NCBI GenBank assembly: GCA_003344405.1
Contig: NOWV01000012.1
Location: 62,001-126,000, forward strand
Reading direction: 5' to 3'
Source of the DNA: Trichoplax sp. H2
Lineage: Eukaryota > Placozoa > Uniplacotomia > Trichoplacea
DNA: 64,000 nt
The notes beneath the pieces were generated by a model. The model was not told the DNA's origin and ran no database searches. It saw only the letters and a program-made list of their open reading frames with translations. This document shows positions 50,801 through 64,000 of this stretch, piece after piece (the first letter of the stretch is position 1; the number at the start of each line of letters is the position of its first letter). A program made the translations under genes and the position numbers.

Positions 50801-51940
50801 ACAGGTTTACAGCGTAGTGGTCAATCGTAGTGTGTTGCTTAATGATAAATTATAAATCAGGCGACTATACACTGTATACAGTAATGAAGATAAAGTATAA
50901 AATTCTTGCAATCAAGATCGTAATGACAAGTGTAGAGAAAGCACAGTACAAGAACGCACCATATCAATTTACAGTGTACAGTGTTACGGACATAAAAAGG
51001 AGAAAAATCAAAATAGTTATACGAATATACCGTATAGCGATATGCTTTCAAGGGATTTTCATTCTATCATATAACTAACTACAACAGTATGCTATGCTAT
51101 TCGAAAATCTGACATTTGTCAAAAAGTTGTAAATCACAAATTTACAGCGAGTACTGCGGTCTAAGGTAATGTTCTGTACTGTACGTATGAGTATACAGTA
51201 CTTACCAATAACCCGGAGTTTTTCATAGCAAACGGAAGACCCAATATACCGGTTCCGAGATTGACTTTTACTAAAGTCATAAATCCTTCCCAATCTCTAA
51301 TTATATTAGGATTAAAATATGGCAATTACAGTCAGGTAATTTTTAATATTGTGTTGTTACAGTGCTATTAAGATAGTTACTATTATAATAATTACATCAT
51401 ATAATGTATGGGAAAACAATACTTTTTACAGTAACGGAAAGTGAGATCTTTTTTAATGGACAATAATTTCGTATGAAGGAAACATATAATGCAGCGCAAT
51501 CATTTCATCTTTTCAAAATTAAAAATGCTATTTCACATCAAAGATATATGGTGTATGGAACGAAGAGAAAATCAGTTCTAGCGTACTAATTTTGAAGGGT
51601 AATAAGAAAAATATTATAGCCAATTCCAATTTAAAACCGAGACTGTCAAGTGGTAAACGTAAAGTAGAGAGAGCTAGTGTAAAAACGGCGGTGTTTTGTA
51701 TCAAGCTTTAATATTTTAACTTTTCTTTGATTTTATATACTGTACACTGTACAGTACTCGTATATCGACGAAGCAATAAAATAGACATACTGACCTTAAT
51801 AATTTGCCTTCATGAACGGTGTCAGTTCGTTCGTCTTCCGGCAGTAATTCTTCGCATTCTTCAGAGTTGATCTCTGAACCATATCCAACGTTATCCACTG
51901 GATTTAATAAAGGTTTACCTAACTTATTATCATCATTCAT
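47826..51940 (-). CDS. SLC36-type proton-coupled amino-acid transporter, copy A
   Basis: AAAP-family carrier; SLC36 members export small amino acids from lysosomes or take them up with protons. Nine exons close in phase to 465 residues: 51795-51940, 51206-51296, 50603-50691, 50298-50381, 49521-49605, 49079-49339, 48768-48934, 48276-48457 and 47826-48118. Motifs: NLGTGILGLPFAMKNSG in TM1, MQYGFCATYILFMAENLKQ, YIRSLDILSYMSFFANI, FAFEGICA followed by VLPLENRMKKP, and GSITLNLP. The N-tail has an acidic dileucine signal (ECEELL at 28-33), as in lysosomal forms. In TM1 the usual Lys-Gly-Asn is Lys-Val-Asn. The start at 51938-51940 is chosen because the codon aligned with copy B's first ATG is AAG. 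Tandem paralogue of the gene at 54926-60080. Confidence 0.95.
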
Positions 51941-54925
51941 TTCGATAGTATCGAATGCCTTGCTAATACGTTTACAAGCACCATTAAATGATATGTGAAC
52001 AAATACCAATTTATTACTTCAAACCGCGAAGTTTCGACTGCAAATTTTATCGCTAAAATTGAAGATGCGGGTTACACCCGTATTCTCACGATTAAACTAA
52101 GAATTTGAAGCCAAAAACTGTAAAGCAGCAGTGTAAAATGCTAATGAGATACAGTCCATAGATTTAACGATCACGATCATTAAACATAAACCAGAAGCGG
52201 ATAAAATCCCTAAACTGCATCTAATCCACTTTAATTAATATCACTGTGTTATATATGGTGATACAATACAATATCTGTAATATGATTGATTGAAACTTGT
52301 GACATGTGACCCACAGCTAGTAAGATGTCGCGTATTGTGGTATCCAAGATGATTGATAGCTTGTCCTCCTTTTTAAACTTTCATTTGCGAAATCGAATCA
52401 GTTTATGAACCTAGCAGTAATACTTGATGCAGCATGTTTATGATCGCAAACATAGAGGATTATTAACTCTATTCCAGTACTGGGAGACTATGATAATAAA
52501 GTGTAGGTAATAGCAAAATTAATTTACTGGTTAATAGACGCACGTAGTAAATTTAGTTTACGGACGATGCCAAAGGCCACCCCTTGATGAGTGATAAATA
52601 TCTATAAATAATTTAATTTAATTTAATACTCAGGAGACCCTAAATTAGAGTCGCTAGTAGAAAAGGCTTATAGTTGGCCCATACATGGACTACAAGAAAT
52701 ATTTGTAGTCTATGGTCCACGGTAAGGTACTGTAATCTATCCAGATCTTTTACACAGCATGGTCAGCGTGGTATATAGAGTACCGTTACAACCAGTCAAT
52801 AACGAACTAACGCTACTCGCTGGTAATACTGTCAACAAAGACAATAAGCAGACAGCGTACACGCCCAAAATATCAGTTTGCGAACTGTGATTGTATTTAC
52901 TGAAAAATAAATGGCAATCAACGATGTAGTACATCGTAATTCTTGAGCTAATACGGACAGGAAAATAGAAAGTTGTATGTGTCGTTGTTATGTATTATAT
53001 TGTGACACTAGGTCAATAATACTTGACAGAGTTAAACACGTTAAAGTAGCTTTAAACACAAAATCACTTTATTCTCGATTGCCTTCCCATAAATTACTTA
53101 TGATAAGTATACTGCATCAGAGTCATATGCGTAACAAGTCTTATACATAACATACGTGGTTAAAAATTAGCGTGAAAATATCAAAGCTGGCTGCATCTAC
53201 CTGTATTCATTTTAAGGTTTTGATTGAAAACCTACTTTTATGCGTGTGTCACCTACAATTTGGAATTCAAATCTAACGTAAAGTGCACTAGCACAATATG
53301 CTATCACTTCGCTGACAGAGACGTTGGTACTTTGTACAGTATGCAGTTTTATATAGCAGCTAAGGTAGATAATCAAGTTAGATAATCGATACAGGATAGC
53401 AAAAGAGGTAATAAATTAGTTAAGCGTAGTAATATCCGCAGTTATAACGTAAACTACCCCGTTAATTAAACATATTTTGTCAGACCTAAATTTATGCAAC
53501 GTACACGATCGTATTAGATACTATAGAACATAACGTAAAAAATAAAATAGCTAGTATCGCATACTCACACAAATCGCTACTGCATAGTATATAAGTTTAC
53601 AGTAATATATAACAACCAGGACCAGAAAACATTTCTTTGTATTTTTACCAAAATTTTTTGGTAGCCTTGTAATTACGAGTAATGATTTTATGCTAAATAC
53701 AGTACTAATCTTTAAGTCAATTGTGAATTTTGCGCCGGCATCACCGTGCTGCTTCTCATTTTTATATTACCAACAATAAAGTCGAAAGCATCTTAAATGA
53801 GAAAAGGAAAATTTTCCATTCTGCTTAATAAGCTATTCGCATATGAAAGCAAGAACTTTTACATGTAAAAAGTCCGCGATTACATATTAAATCACTTAAA
53901 ACTACACACTCTTATGTCAGATATACGACTAATGTTATTTTATATGATGTAATGTATTAGTAATTGTCATATCTAACGACACGTATTTTACTAGCGTGGA
54001 GAAGATATGTTATTGTAATGTTCAACTCATTAAATTACACATTAATACAATATTACAACAGATTATACTGTGATTATATCGCTGCTACTACAGCTTATCA
54101 CCATTATTAGATTATTTCTAGTTTAAACTAGGTGCTGAAAGATAATATTACATTAAATAACCGTTATCAAATACTTTGAGAGTTAACTCTAATTCACATA
54201 ACTTATAATTATATTAAAATTAAATTATTGCCAATTCATGAATCACGATACAAATTTTCAGTGAATTATTTAATGATGGTAAACAGTTGTTTTTATGAAA
54301 GAATTATCTGCAAAAAGCAATGATAAAAATACGCGTACGGGAATATAGGTGCAACGGATTAAAGGTGAGAATACGCATAGTAGTAATGGGCAGTAGGAAC
54401 TCCAAAAGATACTATAGGAGCTAGTTTACATTATAAGTGAAGATCACTGCACGTAGTGCGAGAGAGGTGAGAAACAGAAAACACGCTATGGTATAAGCGT
54501 ATATAAAGAGCTACTAAGATCTTCTAGTAGCCTATGGCTGTGTATATATTTATTCAACCAAGTAACCTACCAATCCGCAAAATAGACTTAATAGAGTGAC
54601 AAAATTACCTTTTAACATTCACTTAGAATTGCATAAATAGAGAGTAATAATATGCTCGTAAATAGATAATTCCAACATTATCCGTATATACAGCAAAGAA
54701 AAAGAGTTAAAATCATAAATAGTGAATACTAGGCCGTCAGTATTACCTCATTTTTGCCATTATTAATTACAGCAATCAGAAAGTACTCTATATAATAGAT
54801 TGTACAATAACAGTATCTCATACAAAGATGCATATAGAATCGAAACGATCAGTATACTGCTGTCGCCATAGTCGCAGTTAAATATTAAACCTTCAATCAG
54901 AAATTATATCTTGGTTATCAGAGTT
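51941..54925. other. Spacer between the two SLC36 genes
   Basis: About 3 kb without a recognisable gene. There is an imperfect hairpin at 52684-52714 (arms CATGGACTACAA and TTGTAGTCTATG, 7-base loop). The 65-codon ORF at 52737-52934 has no family resemblance. It should hold the copy A promoter and copy B 3' UTR. Confidence 0.55.
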
Positions 54926-57900
54926 TCAGTTCTGCGTAACGTTGGCAAAACCATGTTGATGATTTGTATGATTTCCGAAAGCGAGAACTAATTGATATAC
55001 AGATAGCCCCGTTCCAGCGATGCAACATAAGCAACCAAAAATGCCAATAATAATATCTTTCGCAAGTATCCAATAGGAAATAGAAGAACGGTACGAATAA
55101 TCCGTTCCAATCTTAATTATAGCAGGAAAAATTATACACAACATACTGCCTAAGAATGCTCCCAGTAATGAAATAACTAGACCCAGCTTAGGAACTGCAA
55201 TGGCCATAGCCGCTGAAAAAATATATACGAAACCATATTAATGTGAATTTACTCGCTAAAATTTTGATACTGAATTCATTGGCACTGCATAATAGCCGGG
55301 CGAGTATTGCTAATATGATATTCTATGCAGTAATTAAAGTAATTACCGGTACCTCACAGAGTATATCGTGCACATATAATGTACCGCTAAAGTAGGATAT
55401 TCTAAAGCTGTTTTATGCTTAAGATCTTATCGATTATAGAATCAAATTCAGAAATGCTCGTATGCTATTTACCTGTTACAATAACCATTAGAGTTCGATA
55501 TGCTAGATCAATTGATGCTATTTTGATCTCGCTAGCTTCAGCTAATATAGTACGTTTCCAATATGTTATAAGGAGATTTGTTGGGACGTAGAATTGTAGT
55601 AGGTATGAGAAAAAAATACTGGTGGCATATAAACCCCGAACGCTCAGATATAGACTAAAAAATAGACGGAGAAATTGTTAGCATGATCATTCTTAAGCAT
55701 CTACTTCATAAAGAAAAGTTGATTGCTGTTAAAAAACGATTTTTTTGCAATTAAGATATTCAAATATACTACCATGGTACAGTAAAACAAAGATTAGAAG
55801 TAACAATTCTATACTGATAACTTTGATACATGTACGATAATAAATAAAGACAGTAGTAATTTAGAGGTTGGATAGGTAATATAACCAAACTAATGATAAG
55901 TAATTTTAGAAAAATGAAGAATGCAAAGTGTGAACTTTTATAAAAATTTTCCTAGATGAAATACTGTCTTTGCAATTTACTTACGGTGTTCTTGGTAAAT
56001 TAAGTGTAATGCTGCCCTTACTGTGGGAGCCGTAACGAAGATAACCTCCTACAGCCATCAACATGTAGCAGGTTGTTGTAAAAATCTGCGCTGCCCACAA
56101 AATTTTACCAAAATTTTGTGGCTTTTTCATTCTATTTTCTAGTGGAAGAACCTATGACAGAAACAATTCTGTCTATAAACTCATAAACAGGTTTCATGTT
56201 TACGTTACTTTTATCTAATCCGTATTGGAAAGTATCTGTAGAAGAGCTAGGACAATAAATATTATAATTCCATCTACAATAAAGAATAATACTCACCATA
56301 CATATGCCTTCAAAAGCAAAAATGATAGCTCCAATCGACAAAGGAATAACATTAGGGGATGCAATTAATGGTAGCTTTTCTATATGATGGATACCTTGAA
56401 AGATGTACTGGTAAATAATGATTAAACCAATGACCAAGCAAATATTTGCGAAAAATGAAAAATAAGCCAGGATATCCAGTGAGCGGATGTAACTGAAAAT
56501 TATAAGTGGAGGTACCAGTAGCAATATCCATATTCTTACGTCAAAATGACCAATTAACTAATTGTATAAAGAAATATATGATTGACTTAAGTTAAATGGT
56601 TCCTATACATGGAGTACGTACAATATATCAGGTCTAACGTTAAAACTTTCGATATACTCTGACTTATCAACTTTACCAATCTTTTGTTTTATAACATTAC
56701 ATGATATTGTAAACCTATGGGATTGTTACTTAATTGAAGGCTGTTAAGTAAAATCTTTTTATACCTGTTTAAGATTTTCTGCAATGAAAAGTATATACGT
56801 GGTGGAAAAACTGTACTGTAGCAACCATATAGCACAGTTAACGAGTTTTCTATTAGGAAAAGTTATAAAATAAACATTGTAGGCTTAAAATTAGGTGGAT
56901 ATACGTAGTTCTACTTTTAAGTCATAGTTATAAAACTTTTATAAGGCATTATTAGTTAACTGCGTGACAATCCAAGTATTAGTTAAAATGAACATGATAT
57001 TTATCTATAAATTTTATCAAAATTTACGCGAAAATTTCCATAAATACAGCATGATCATTCGATATCTTTATTATAATTATCAAGACTGGCAAAAATTTTT
57101 AGAGTACCTCACTCAATAAGTCATTTCCTTCATAATAGCTTTAGTAATGAACAGTTTGGAAAACCTTATGTAACTCGCTAACTTATCTCCGGTGAATAAT
57201 ATTTACATATCATCGATATAATAGTAAAGAATGTTTTTAAAATGATTAAACTAGAATTTTTATTTACTTTGCAAACAGTACTTTCGACATTATAGCAATT
57301 TTATAGAATTATGATTTAAGCTCCTTAATATCTCTTTATTTAAAAATATCATAAAGTGTATTTTAAAATCCTTAGCGCACAAAAAAGTCGGATTTTTATA
57401 TTATGTAAAATTTGCGTCTTTCACTTTTAAAATGTTAGTTCAGATTGTAATTCTAAACATATAATAGTTTACAATTTAAACAATTCAGTAAAAGAAATGC
57501 TATAATGTCCAGCTTTGCAGAAAGTATAGGATGCTATAAAACTGCTTTTATTATAATAACATTCTTAACTAACCTAAAATATTGGGATTTCTTTGGAAAA
57601 ACCTTATCGATACTTAATTCAGCAGTTTTTCCATAATCGGCACATGGAGTCTTGATACTGAATTAGGTAAAATTATTGCATTAGTGGATAAATTACGTTC
57701 AATGATGTGGTTGTAGATGCATCATAATTATTTAAATTTTAAATAAGATCCAAAATGATAAACATTTAATATTTTCTGCCGCCATTTATATGCAGTAATA
57801 GTGTAATATTTGTAAATAAGCAATTGAATATGTTTAAATAAAGATTTTTAATGTAAAGACTTACTGTTTGCTGATAATTTGGCTACTAAGAACCAAGATA

Positions 57901-60080
57901 TGCATGCAATGAGTGGATGTGATGGCCATAATCAGAAGGAGTGAAGGTCCAAACTAAAACACAAGAGAACATTTGTAGCATAGATCGTCAAGCAATGCTA
58001 GTGATGTGCTATTAATCTAATATGAAATTAAACGTATATGTTACATTGGATGAGATATAAACAGGAAAATACTATATTGCCGTCAAGATTTACATTACCA
58101 CAACAAAGATCAGTGAACTGAATATTTAAGCTTTTATCAAATATTGAATGCGATATCATAGATTTCAGGATAGAAGTTTGGAACTCATATATTAAAACAT
58201 CAAAGAATTTGTAGTTTATTACTTTACTATAGGATTGAATGTGGTTGAATTAATTTTCAGCTAGAATTTAAATCGACAGGAAGCCGAAAAGGGGAAATTC
58301 GTTGTATATTAGTGATATTACCATCAATAGTGGTGACTGGTAGTATTCCTTATAATGAAAAATAATATTTTATTTGTCGTCGTAAATATTTTGTATGAAA
58401 GTCATATCATTCGATTCCAATGTAGCGTTATATATGATGATATCGAAATTAACTTTTATTGCATAAAACTTAACCGTTGGACAGATTTAGCAAATGCTCA
58501 GTAACAGTGGCAACACTCATAATTTAACAAATTATGCAATCGACTGGCGGATATTTTAATATCGATTATTGAATGCCTAAATAATAATGTGCTAATATAC
58601 AGTGTTGATAATCATGGATAGTACTGGTAAAATATGTATTACTTAACATTATCTGTTAAAGAAATTCATAAATTTAGCATTATGAATGAACTAACTACAA
58701 CAATAAATTGATTACTATAAAAATTTAATCTATTTATACGCGATGCGATGGTATAACTGTCTAGTTAAAATAAAAAAAAATCGGTATTGGTAAATTAAAT
58801 CGTATGTATTATTGGATGCACTGCAATAGGGAGCAAAGCAATTTGATCGCACCATCTTTACAGCTAATACTATATCTTATATTCAACTGGTTGCATCACT
58901 GTCAATCAATTATGCTGCTGTAGATAATCTATAGACAGCTTAATAATTTGTCAGTTATTATACTATTATGGAAGATAGGGCGACAGGTCCTTAGTGGTTA
59001 CTATATGTATCGTGAAGGTGTTATCGGGTAAAATTATCATAACCAAGGAATAAAATGAGGAACTATTTCAGTGAATAGTATTTGTGTAGGTTTATCAATT
59101 AAACTATGTATCGCGGTGAAAAATATAAGTAAGATAAATAAGTTTATCGCAGTACCACAGCTCTGTACACAAACTACCGCATTTTTAGTTATACTAATGT
59201 CGTATAATGCTCAGTAATGTATATTACTTAAAACGGAAAAGCAAAGATTCGCATACAATGTTGTAGAATAGTAAGAAAGAGAAATATACCACTAATCCGG
59301 CGTGTTTCATAGCATAGGGCAGAGCCAATATACCGGTTCCGATATTGCCTTTTACCATACTCACAAATCCTTCCCAATCCCTAATAGAATATATATGTAC
59401 AATAGATAACGGGATTAACTATGGCAATCGCAGCAATCGTTATATATATATTACTTAATATTGTGATGTTACTATAACGGTTATTGTAATAATAGTTAAC
59501 AATATCATACAAGATATAGAAGAATCACATATTATAATTTTTTATTTTACAATAACAGAAAGAGGGATTTTACGATTTACGTGCGCTACGATTACAGGAA
59601 CAAATAATACAGCAAGGCAATTTTATTTACTGAAAAATCGTATTATATTAGAGTCCTTGCGCTTCTATTAAAATGTGGCATAGATAATATAGAGACAAAG
59701 TTAGTCTTACAGTCTATATGTTACGATAAATTGAACGATAGCACTGCAACATTGCAACTAATTTCGTTGTTAATACTGCATTAACAAGTAGAGTTTGGCC
59801 GTAGTTCACTATATGATAGCAGTTAATTTGAGAAGCAAAGAACGAAAACAACAGCGTTTGTAATCTTCTAAATTTATGAAATAGTGAAAATAGGAGTTTT
59901 ATACCTCAAAAGATTGCCTTGATCAGCGTTACAACTTCGTTCATTCTCCGGCAATAATCCTTCGTTCTCATTGGTGTCTATATCTGAATATTGTCCCTCA
60001 TCTTTATTGCTATCCTCTGGATTTGAAAGATATTTATTCAACTCGCCATCATTATTCATTTTAGTAGTATCGGACGCCAT
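54926..60080 (-). CDS. SLC36-type proton-coupled amino-acid transporter, copy B
   Basis: Same family and probable role as copy A. Nine exons close in phase to 473 residues: 59905-60080, 59290-59380, 57865-57953, 57574-57657, 56765-56849, 56297-56557, 55985-56151, 55473-55654 and 54926-55212. Exons two to eight have exactly the same lengths as in copy A (91, 89, 84, 85, 261, 167, 182), so the pair arose by whole-gene duplication. TM1 keeps the standard KGNIGTGILALPYAM. Other motifs: LLQYSFSTTYILFIAENLKQ, YIRSLDILAYFSFFANI, FAFEGICM, VLPLENRMKKPQNFG. The N-tail again has an acidic dileucine (ENEGLL at 38-43). An alternative start is Met8 (60057-60059). Introns here are mostly longer than in copy A (for example 57954-59289) and hold nothing recognised. 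Confidence 0.95.
57954..59289. other. Intron between exons 2 and 3 of SLC36 copy B
   Basis: About 1.3 kb of AT-rich intron; no ORF, repeat or RNA gene recognised. Confidence 0.6.
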
Positions 60081-63000
60081 GATTATCTTCCGTAATTACA
60101 AGTAGTATTAATTGCGAGAAGGAATTTCAATCTATCACCAAAAGTTGAGTTGAGCCCTGAGGATTCGACTAAAAATTTTAGTGCTAAAATTTCGATACAG
60201 ATTACACTCATACATTCATAACTAACTAAAATTACTAATAATTAGAATTGAAAAGCAGGGTCCAGATGACCCTGTGTTACAATCTATGACTTTATCTGTC
60301 ACTAGCTTCTAAACTTGTTATAGTACGATAAGGAGTGATTCTTCCAATCTAGCAGTTTCCACTTCAAACAGCGTTGTACATTAAGTAATTTACTGCTGAT
60401 TCAATATACGTATTTGCATAGATTAATAACTAAAATAATTATAATTATATTATAATCACGTATGCGCAGTGCACTACTAACTGCGGCAATATGATGGTGA
60501 TTATGATCTTTTTATGGACTAATCAAATAATGGCAATTATAGTACAATCGAAGTACAGTTCTGCAGACTGTAGTCTACAGTAATGGGTTGGCATGCATTA
60601 TACATATATTGTTGTACTATACCGTCATATCGCTGTATCTATGCCCTTAGGGCTTAGGTTCTAAATACATCCAAAAGAATGAATCAGTCAAGAGTATAAT
60701 TGCGACGTCGATTTGTAAGCAACGATGCGGGATAACTAGCGGTAAATAGGATAAGACAGGCGTGGACCTTAGCTACAAATCCCCAGAACTTTTGTAGTAA
60801 ATGCCCGACTAGCACAATTAAAAAGAATTGTTTAAAAAATTTGCTATTTGTTAACCTAACTGTCCGGTATACATCAGTGCAGTAATCTCAAGTGATGTCG
60901 GCAGAACCACTAAAATAATTAATTACTTTACAGTTTCTTATATATAGATACTTTTTCTTGCATAGGTCCTAGTGTTGACGGCCTAGCTTTTCTGTTCTAC
61001 TCTACTATTCTTGTAATAAGCAGTGCAATAGACGTAATAAATCCATTAATAGGGAAAAAAATCAATTAGTTCGTATTACTTATAAGTACGAAAAGATTTT
61101 GGAAAAATTTCTTTCCAGTGTAGTGCTACTAAATATAGAGAATGTAAATAAAAAATGATCTACGGTATCATTCTATTGTGAAGATTTATTATGAATTACA
61201 ATGATGTACCGTACACCTTTTCCGCCTTTGGAGTTATAATTTTTAATCCATATATCGATAGTAGCGTTAGACGATATTTTACGAGTACTATCTTAATAAA
61301 GTAGACAGACTAATTTTCTACCGTGATTGCAAATGAAAAAATTTTACCACGATGAATCAATTGCAGGCCACTATACAGTAAAGTAGATTCCAATTTGAGC
61401 CTTAATTGAAGTCGGATCATATCTGATATGGCTGGTATCACACAATGACATATTTCTTTCCATGTTCTTACTTATCCAATGGCGAAGAATAATCTGCTAT
61501 GAACTAGTGAAAATTCAGACTGCACGTTAATCCTGAAAATATACACTCCCTATCTCGTACTGAAAGTCACAATTCTAAACTAATTGCACCATTTATGATC
61601 TCCTTTTATTAATTATCGATACTAAATTATATTTATAGCATCTTGCACGAGGAAATGAATTTTCCTGACTGCATTCAATGAATCATGACGTCAGTATATA
61701 TTACACAGGGACGTTTATCAAGAAACCTTATAAGATTGTATATATACAAATGATACCATTGGATAAAAGCCATAATATATGTTAAGTATATGAATGATAT
61801 TATTTTATACAAGATTATGTACGCGTATTCATAAAATTATCGTATTTAGCGACTTGCATCATTATAGGCGAGATAAAGTCATGTTATTCTAGTAATATTT
61901 TGATCGTTAAATTAGTCGTTTGATAAACGATCGCGAAAGATTTTAAATGTAGATACTGTAGCACATCACTGACACTAAAGCTAATAATAAAGATCGCTAC
62001 TATAAATTCGTTTTGAACTATTGTAGATATTGAAGAAATAAGAAGTTGAAGAATCGCGATCAGATATTTCGTGAGATAATTTTATTATGTCTCCACCTAA
62101 CTTGCAGTCGAAATTAAATTGTTACAAACTTACAAATAATGACGAAGTGTCGCAAAATTTCAAATTAATTACCTTATAACCTTTTTATATTCGCTCTTAT
62201 TTTAATGAGAATAAACAGTTATTCTTATGAAGAATTACCTATGGAAATAACTCCCAACATGGAAAGGGAAGTACTCGTATAACACATTTAGACTAAAATA
62301 GAAATATTTTTCTATCTAATAACGTAGTCTATCCGCCACTAGAAATACGATCATTTCTCAAATAATGGTCTTAGAATATATACCTTTCACTAGTCCTGCA
62401 ATCTACTTTGCTACGGGCATATTCGATATTAGACATCGTAACGCTGTCAGCATATAGAAATATGCAAGAATTCACAGAAGTGTGGATGAAATCTTATACC
62501 AATAATCATTTAATCTGCCTCAATTATTAATAGCAAAAGTAATGTAAGGTATCAAGATATACGCCAGTCGCTAAATTATGCTATAATTTTCTAACTTTGA
62601 CCATTATCTATCATAACGTAGCATTAGGTGAGCATTACATAAAGAACAGTAGAACAAGAGAGAATACGTGTATGTTTAAAATTAAATTTATGCTAGAAAA
62701 ATGACTCATGCTACTATTATTGATATGAAATATCAACATTTTATAAATTAGTCACGCGAAATCGGCAAACTTGCTGTGTTACTAGGTCATTGCATGCTAT
62801 GTAGTCGTCTACGTACAGTGTGACATACAAACACGCTGCGCCTGCTTACCTGCCTGAGGTATGCATTTAATAAAGCAAATCTTAGTAACTTTGCATATGC
62901 CTGAAAGTACGAAGAGAGCATTTTATTTCAATTTATTTCTAAAAGGAAATAATGCAAATCCTCAATTCTAAAAGGTAGTATTGAAATACTTTTGAAATAA

Positions 63001-63305
63001 TTGACAACAAAATCATTAGGATCTTCTTTGATCATTAGTCTCAACGATCACATGAATAGACTGGCGCTTGTATTATTCGTAATACTGTAATTGTATAGGT
63101 GATATAGTGGACTAAGTACATCAATTGATTCACATTACATCATCGCTCATATTAAGTTGAAAGTAGAGAATTTAATTTACGATATCTACATTCGTTTTTG
63201 TACAGCTGGGTGGTCGCGATGTCACGAAAGAAAAGAATAATCCAGAGTGACTGCCTAAAATAGTAATACTTTAATAAAAAATTACTAGCACTTGCTCCTA
63301 CACGA
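60081..63305. other. Intergenic region between SLC36 copy B and DNAJC8
   Basis: About 3.2 kb, AT-rich, without a long ORF or recognisable exon, RNA gene or mobile element. It should include the SLC36 copy B promoter and DNAJC8 3' UTR. Confidence 0.6.
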
Positions 63306-63974
63306 TTAACGCTTCTCAGGTTTTAAGGTTGGAGGTTTGAAAGCCGTCTTTTGATACTTTTCTTTATGTTTACTAACTCCTCCAGTTTTAAAATTCCTCC
63401 AATTATCAACTCTGTTCGTTCGAGATTTCTAAATATGCAATAAAGAGGAATTACAGTTACTATATGAAGAAAATCTATCAGCGTAGGGATGCAGTAAAAT
63501 TTCTTTAGATAACTCAACGCTGGCAATTCATCTATACTATTTTCTTGTTTATACCGTATTTATGTAATAGTATAATCTTGAATTCATACATAGTTCACGC
63601 TATAATTGTTTATCGGTTGATACATAAATACGATAGGATATAGGTATACAGTCAGTTACCTCCCAAGCATCTTTGAACTTTGCCTCCTTCTTTTTTCTTT
63701 CTTCTTCTACTATTTCTTCGTTCCTTTGACGCTTTCTACAAAGAGATTAAATTAACTAAACGTGCATCTATAAAAGATAACTTTGAAACATCTAATGCAT
63801 ATAAACAGGTAGTGCGCAATGATATCTTTAATAGATAAACTATTCCGATTTTAAGAGCTCCAAATTGATGTTTTTAAATTACTTTTCTTCGGTTTCTCTC
63901 CTTTCTAATTGCTTTCTTCTTAATTCGTAGTCGGCAAACAATTTAACTGTAGTGTTACGAACGAATTTCTTCAT
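63306..63974 (-). CDS. DNAJC8: DNAJC8-like splicing-associated protein, C-terminal exons (5' part outside window)
   Basis: DNAJC8 is a nuclear J-domain protein linked to the spliceosome. Three exons join in phase: 63883-63974, 63660-63735 and 63306-63428, giving the last 96 residues. The charged helix VKLFADYELRRKQLERRE, then KRQRNEEIVEEERKKKEAKF, then KSRTNRVDNWRNFK and the basic end FKPPTLKPEKR match the known C-terminal order of DNAJC8 (KLFADLEIKRKEREAKE, SRDGRVDSWRNFQ, FLRPPKVK). The J domain itself must lie to the right of the window. The first exon shown begins after a TATCTAG acceptor, so its leading ATG is not the gene's start. Confidence 0.9.
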
Positions 63975-64000
63975 CTAGATATGTAAAAGAATTACTCCAA

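Noticed and set aside
52684-52714. Hairpin with 12-base arms as a possible small RNA gene
   Set aside because: Arms are short, one mismatch, and there is no supporting flank; similar hairpins occur by chance in AT-rich DNA.

Overview
This is a piece of an animal nuclear genome: AT-rich, with GT-AG introns, many of them only about 60-700 bases long, and roughly one gene per 8 kb. The gene set (dynein heavy chain, EHD GTPase, GCK-IV kinase with a CNH domain, SLC17 and SLC36 transporters, cytosolic arginyl-tRNA synthetase, DNAJC8) is typical of metazoans. Base composition, gene density and intron size fit an early-branching animal, best guess a placozoan such as Trichoplax or Hoilungia. That identification is inference and was not tested. 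All genes except the dynein lie on the minus strand.

Layout. 1-5229 (+): the last three exons of a divergent dynein heavy chain that enters from the left edge. 7534-9300 (-): a single-exon EHD-type membrane-remodelling GTPase. About 12.8-28.8 kb (-): one long gene, read here as a MAP4K4/TNIK/MINK (Misshapen) type kinase, with an N-terminal kinase, a long proline-rich linker and a C-terminal CNH domain. 30.4-31.1 kb: a 20-N assembly gap flanked by duplicated sequence. 31.7-36.6 kb (-): a complete ten-exon SLC17 (sialin/vesicular transporter) gene. 36.6-41.4 kb: largely empty, with one weak candidate secreted-peptide ORF. 41.4-46.8 kb (-): cytosolic arginyl-tRNA synthetase, nearly complete, with a dense array of CAGTA/TACTG repeats in its first intron. 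47.8-51.9 kb and 54.9-60.1 kb (-): two tandem SLC36 amino-acid transporter genes with identical nine-exon structure. 63.3-64.0 kb (-): the 3' end of DNAJC8.

Exon models were built by hand from splice signals, protein-family similarity and reading-phase continuity. SLC17, both SLC36 genes, the synthetase and DNAJC8 all close in phase from end to end. The kinase gene closes in phase across its first nine exons and across the linker into the CNH domain, but the end of the kinase C-lobe, part of the CNH and the stop codon are unresolved.

The genes do not form a pathway. The three transporters share an acidic dileucine signal in their cytosolic N-termini, which suggests (inference) that all act on endosomal, lysosomal or vesicle membranes. 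No new defence, mobile or catalytic system was found. The most unusual observations are a membrane-spanning-like tail on the EHD protein, the palindromic CAGTA repeat array, insertions in the dynein stalk, and the start-codon difference between the SLC36 duplicates.
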